Assembly: GCF_001469955.1 (NCBI RefSeq)
Contig: NZ_LOPU01000040.1
Location: 62,001 to 126,000 of the forward strand
DNA length: 64,000 bases
Source of the DNA: Haloprofundus marisrubri
GTDB lineage: Archaea; Halobacteriota; Halobacteria; Halobacteriales; Haloferacaceae
Reading direction: 5' to 3'
The notes beneath the pieces are model-generated. The model was not told the DNA's origin. It saw only the letters and a list, made by a program, of their open reading frames with translations, and made no database searches. A program made the translations under genes and the position numbers. Positions 61,949 to 64,000 of the stretch are shown in pieces. Positions within the stretch are counted from its first letter, which is position 1. Each line of letters starts with the position of its first letter.

Positions 61949-63082
61949 ATGGCAAAAATCGACATCACGAACTTACGCAAAACGTTCGGTGACGACGGCG
62001 AACAGATAGTTGCAGTCGACGACTTCAACCTCAACATTAGAGACGGGGAGTTCCTCGTCTTCGTTGGGCCGTCAGGCTGTGGCAAGACGACGACGCTCCG
62101 GTGTATCGCCGGGTTGGAAGACGTGACGAGCGGGACCATCGAGTTCAACGGGACGGACGTCACCGACAAACGCGCACGCGAGCGCGACGTGGCGATGGTG
62201 TTCCAGAACTACGCGCTCTACCCGCACATGACCGTTCGCAAGAACATCGGGTTCCCGCTTCGACTCTCGACGAAGCAGACGTCCGAGGAGATAGACTCCC
62301 GTGTCCAGAACGTCACGGAACTGCTCGGTATCGAGGACCTCTTGGAGAAAAAACCCAAGGAACTCTCCGGCGGCCAACAGCAACGCGTCGCTCTCGGCCG
62401 CGCCATCATCCGCGACCCGGAAGTGTTCCTGATGGACGAACCGCTGTCGAATCTCGACGCCAAACTCCGGTCGACGATGCGGACCGAACTGCAGGAACTC
62501 CAGCAGGAACTCGGCGTCACCACCGCGTACGTAACGCACGACCAGACAGAGGCGATGGCGATGGGCGACAGAATCGTCGTCCTCAACGGCGGCGTGCTCC
62601 AGCAGGTCGGCACTGCGAGCGAAGTGTACCGTAGTCCGACCAACGAGTTCGTCGCCGGGTTCATCGGCAGTCCGAGCATCAACCTGTTCACCGCGGTAGT
62701 GGATGGCAACACGCTCACCGGCCCCGGTGGCTTCTCGTACACGCTCGAAGACGAGTCGCTCGTCGCCGGGCGTGACCACGTCCGCGTCGGCATCCGTCCG
62801 GAGGACCTAACGCTCTCGGAGAGCGGTAGCCTCCCCTGTGAGGTGACCGTCGTCGAACAGATGGGCAACGAGAACTTCCTCTACGGGAAGATGGACGACA
62901 TCGATATCACCGCACGTATCGAGAGCGAAATTCGCCCCTCGGAGGGGTCGGTCGTCGAGTTCGGATTCGCCGAGGAGGACCTCTACCTGTTCGACGCCGA
63001 GACGACGGAAGCACTCAAGACGAAGACCGGCGAGACGGATATCGACTACGACCAGTACACGCAGACCAAGAGCGTCTCGTAA
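61949..63082 (+). CDS. ABC transporter ATP-binding protein, MalK/UgpC type
   Basis: The 377-residue protein has the N-terminal nucleotide-binding domain: Walker A GPSGCGKTT (near 37-45), signature ELSGGQQQR (near 135-143) and Walker B VFLMDEPLSNLD. The C-terminal OB-type regulatory domain (residues about 240-370) is typical of the MalK/UgpC subfamily. It lies 10 bp after the second permease, finishing the import operon. Confidence 0.95.
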   Translation: MAKIDITNLRKTFGDDGEQIVAVDDFNLNIRDGEFLVFVGPSGCGKTTTLRCIAGLEDVTSGTIEFNGTDVTDKRARERDVAMVFQNYALYPHMTVRKNIGFPLRLSTKQTSEEIDSRVQNVTELLGIEDLLEKKPKELSGGQQQRVALGRAIIRDPEVFLMDEPLSNLDAKLRSTMRTELQELQQELGVTTAYVTHDQTEAMAMGDRIVVLNGGVLQQVGTASEVYRSPTNEFVAGFIGSPSINLFTAVVDGNTLTGPGGFSYTLEDESLVAGRDHVRVGIRPEDLTLSESGSLPCEVTVVEQMGNENFLYGKMDDIDITARIESEIRPSEGSVVEFGFAEEDLYLFDAETTEALKTKTGETDIDYDQYTQTKSVS

Positions 63083-63224
63083 ACGGATTCACCCGACTCG
63101 ACCCCGAAAACCGGGTCAGTTGCAGCGGGTGAACTGGCTCCGACCCCGTATTCGACAGCGACCCTTCCTGACGGCCTCGCGTCGAAACACTATTGAGACG
63201 AGGCGTCGCACGCCAACACGCACC

Positions 63225-64000
63225 ATGAATATTGGCGTCTGCTACTTTCCGGAGCACTGGCCAGAGGAGCGACTGCAGCGAGATATCGAACAGATGGCGG
63301 AGGCGGGGTTACGCTACGTCCGTATGGGCGAGTTCAGTTGGTCGCGGCTGGAACCCGAACCCGGCAGCTACGACTTCGAGTGGCTACGGGAGGCCGTCTC
63401 GCTCATCGGCGACCACGGGATGCAAGCGGTGCTCTGTACGCCGACGGCGACGCCGCCGAAGTGGCTCGTCGACGAGTATCCGAGTATCCGACAGAAGGAA
63501 GTCGACGGGACGCCGCGACACTACGGGAGCAGACGCCACTACTGTTACAACTCCGAGATTTATCGGCGCGAGACGCGACGCATCACGGAAGCGCTGGCGG
63601 AGGCGTTCGCCGACGACCCGGCCGTCGCCGGGTGGCAGACCGACAACGAGTACGGCTGTCACGGAACCATCCGGTGTTACTGCGACGACTGCGCCACCGC
63701 CTTTCGGACGTGGCTGAAGGAGAAGTACGGCGATGTCGAGACGCTCAACGAGTCGTGGGGGACCGCGTTCTGGAGTCAGAACCTCAACTCGTTCGCGCAG
63801 GTCGACCCGCCGCGACACACCGCCGCAGAGCACCACCCCGCCAGACTGCTCGACTACTACCGCTTCAGCAGCGACAGCGTCGTCGAGTACAACCGACTCC
63901 AGACTCAGTTGCTTCGAGAGGCGAACGACGACTGGTTCGTCACCCACAACTTCATGGGCCACTTCGGTGCGCTCGACGCCTACGACGTCTCCGAGGACCT
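63225..64000 (+). CDS. bgaH: GH42 beta-galactosidase, N-terminal part (runs off window)
   Basis: The ATG at 63225 gives at least 258 residues (MNIGVCYFPEHWPEERLQRD) still open at the window end. The sequence tracks BgaH-type GH42 beta-galactosidases: RYVRMGEFSW, CTPTATPPKW, GWQTDNEYGCH with the acid/base Glu142, and cysteines 107, 151, 153 and 156 in the positions of the GH42 zinc site. It would release galactose from lactose-like substrates in the cytoplasm. It is downstream of the ABC operon. Only the C-terminal part, including the nucleophile Glu, is missing. Confidence 0.93.
   Translation, partial: MNIGVCYFPEHWPEERLQRDIEQMAEAGLRYVRMGEFSWSRLEPEPGSYDFEWLREAVSLIGDHGMQAVLCTPTATPPKWLVDEYPSIRQKEVDGTPRHYGSRRHYCYNSEIYRRETRRITEALAEAFADDPAVAGWQTDNEYGCHGTIRCYCDDCATAFRTWLKEKYGDVETLNESWGTAFWSQNLNSFAQVDPPRHTAAEHHPARLLDYYRFSSDSVVEYNRLQTQLLREANDDWFVTHNFMGHFGALDAYDVSED

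Noticed and set aside
1-64000. tRNA or rRNA genes
   Set aside because: Reading for T-loop-like and acceptor-like patterns showed none convincing; this is by eye and a tRNA scan could still find one.

Overview
The window reads as haloarchaeal DNA. Proteins are strongly acidic, third codon positions are G/C-rich, and many starts are leaderless with a TATA-like element about 25 bp upstream. Several families are essentially haloarchaeal (Orc1/Cdc6, HTH_10/Bat regulator, DUF7344-type protein, RdfA with its SMC-related partner, BgaH-type beta-galactosidase). It looks like a megaplasmid or secondary replicon: an Orc1 gene with an origin-type repeat field, a ParA operon with an iteron array, and an integrase sit together, followed by large catabolic gene blocks. 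No tRNA, rRNA or CRISPR array was seen. Species cannot be fixed; a Haloferax/Halogeometricum-like host is a guess.

Layout. 1-304: end of a toxin-antitoxin pair. 355-2247: intact IS200/IS605 element (TnpA, TnpB, probable omega RNA) abutting a truncated aldo/keto reductase. 2.6-12.3 kb: mixed housekeeping-type genes (metallo-beta-lactamase fold, creatininase family, two overlapping lipoproteins, PAP2 phosphatase, esterase, DoxX, DUF389, deaminase). 12.4-19.3 kb: replicon backbone, made of nine origin-type repeats around an orc gene, a lipoprotein hydrolase, parA plus a small partner, a 13-bp-phased repeat array and a degenerate tyrosine recombinase. 19.5-25.3 kb: arsenic island (arsC pseudogene, arsR, arsD, arsA and two small Cys-tailed proteins), then transposase debris and a frameshifted Bat-type regulator. 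This island is GATC-rich, unlike its flanks, and was probably acquired.

26-44 kb: an acid/CoA catabolic block. It holds a cyclase-family hydrolase, two beta-hydroxyacid dehydrogenases, a DapA-family lyase, a TAXI-type TRAP transporter, a CoA-transferase/hydrolase, a MaoC hydratase, an acyl-CoA dehydrogenase, an SDR, an MmgE/PrpD protein, an IclR regulator and a CMLE/adenylosuccinate-lyase-type lyase. Import, CoA activation, oxidation and hydration are all represented, but the substrate cannot be read from sequence. 44-52.7 kb: MFS transporter, sugar-phosphate isomerase-like protein, malic enzyme, ThuA-like protein, and a tail-to-tail pair of an SMC-related coiled-coil ATPase and RdfA (cell-shape regulator family).

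53-64 kb: a sugar block, probably for beta-galactosides/galactose. It contains IclR, an SDR, a galactonate-dehydratase-like enolase-superfamily enzyme, a Gfo/Idh/MocA dehydrogenase, a hydroxypyruvate-isomerase-like TIM barrel, a complete ABC sugar importer (binding protein, two permeases, ATPase) and the 5' part of a GH42 beta-galactosidase that runs off the window.
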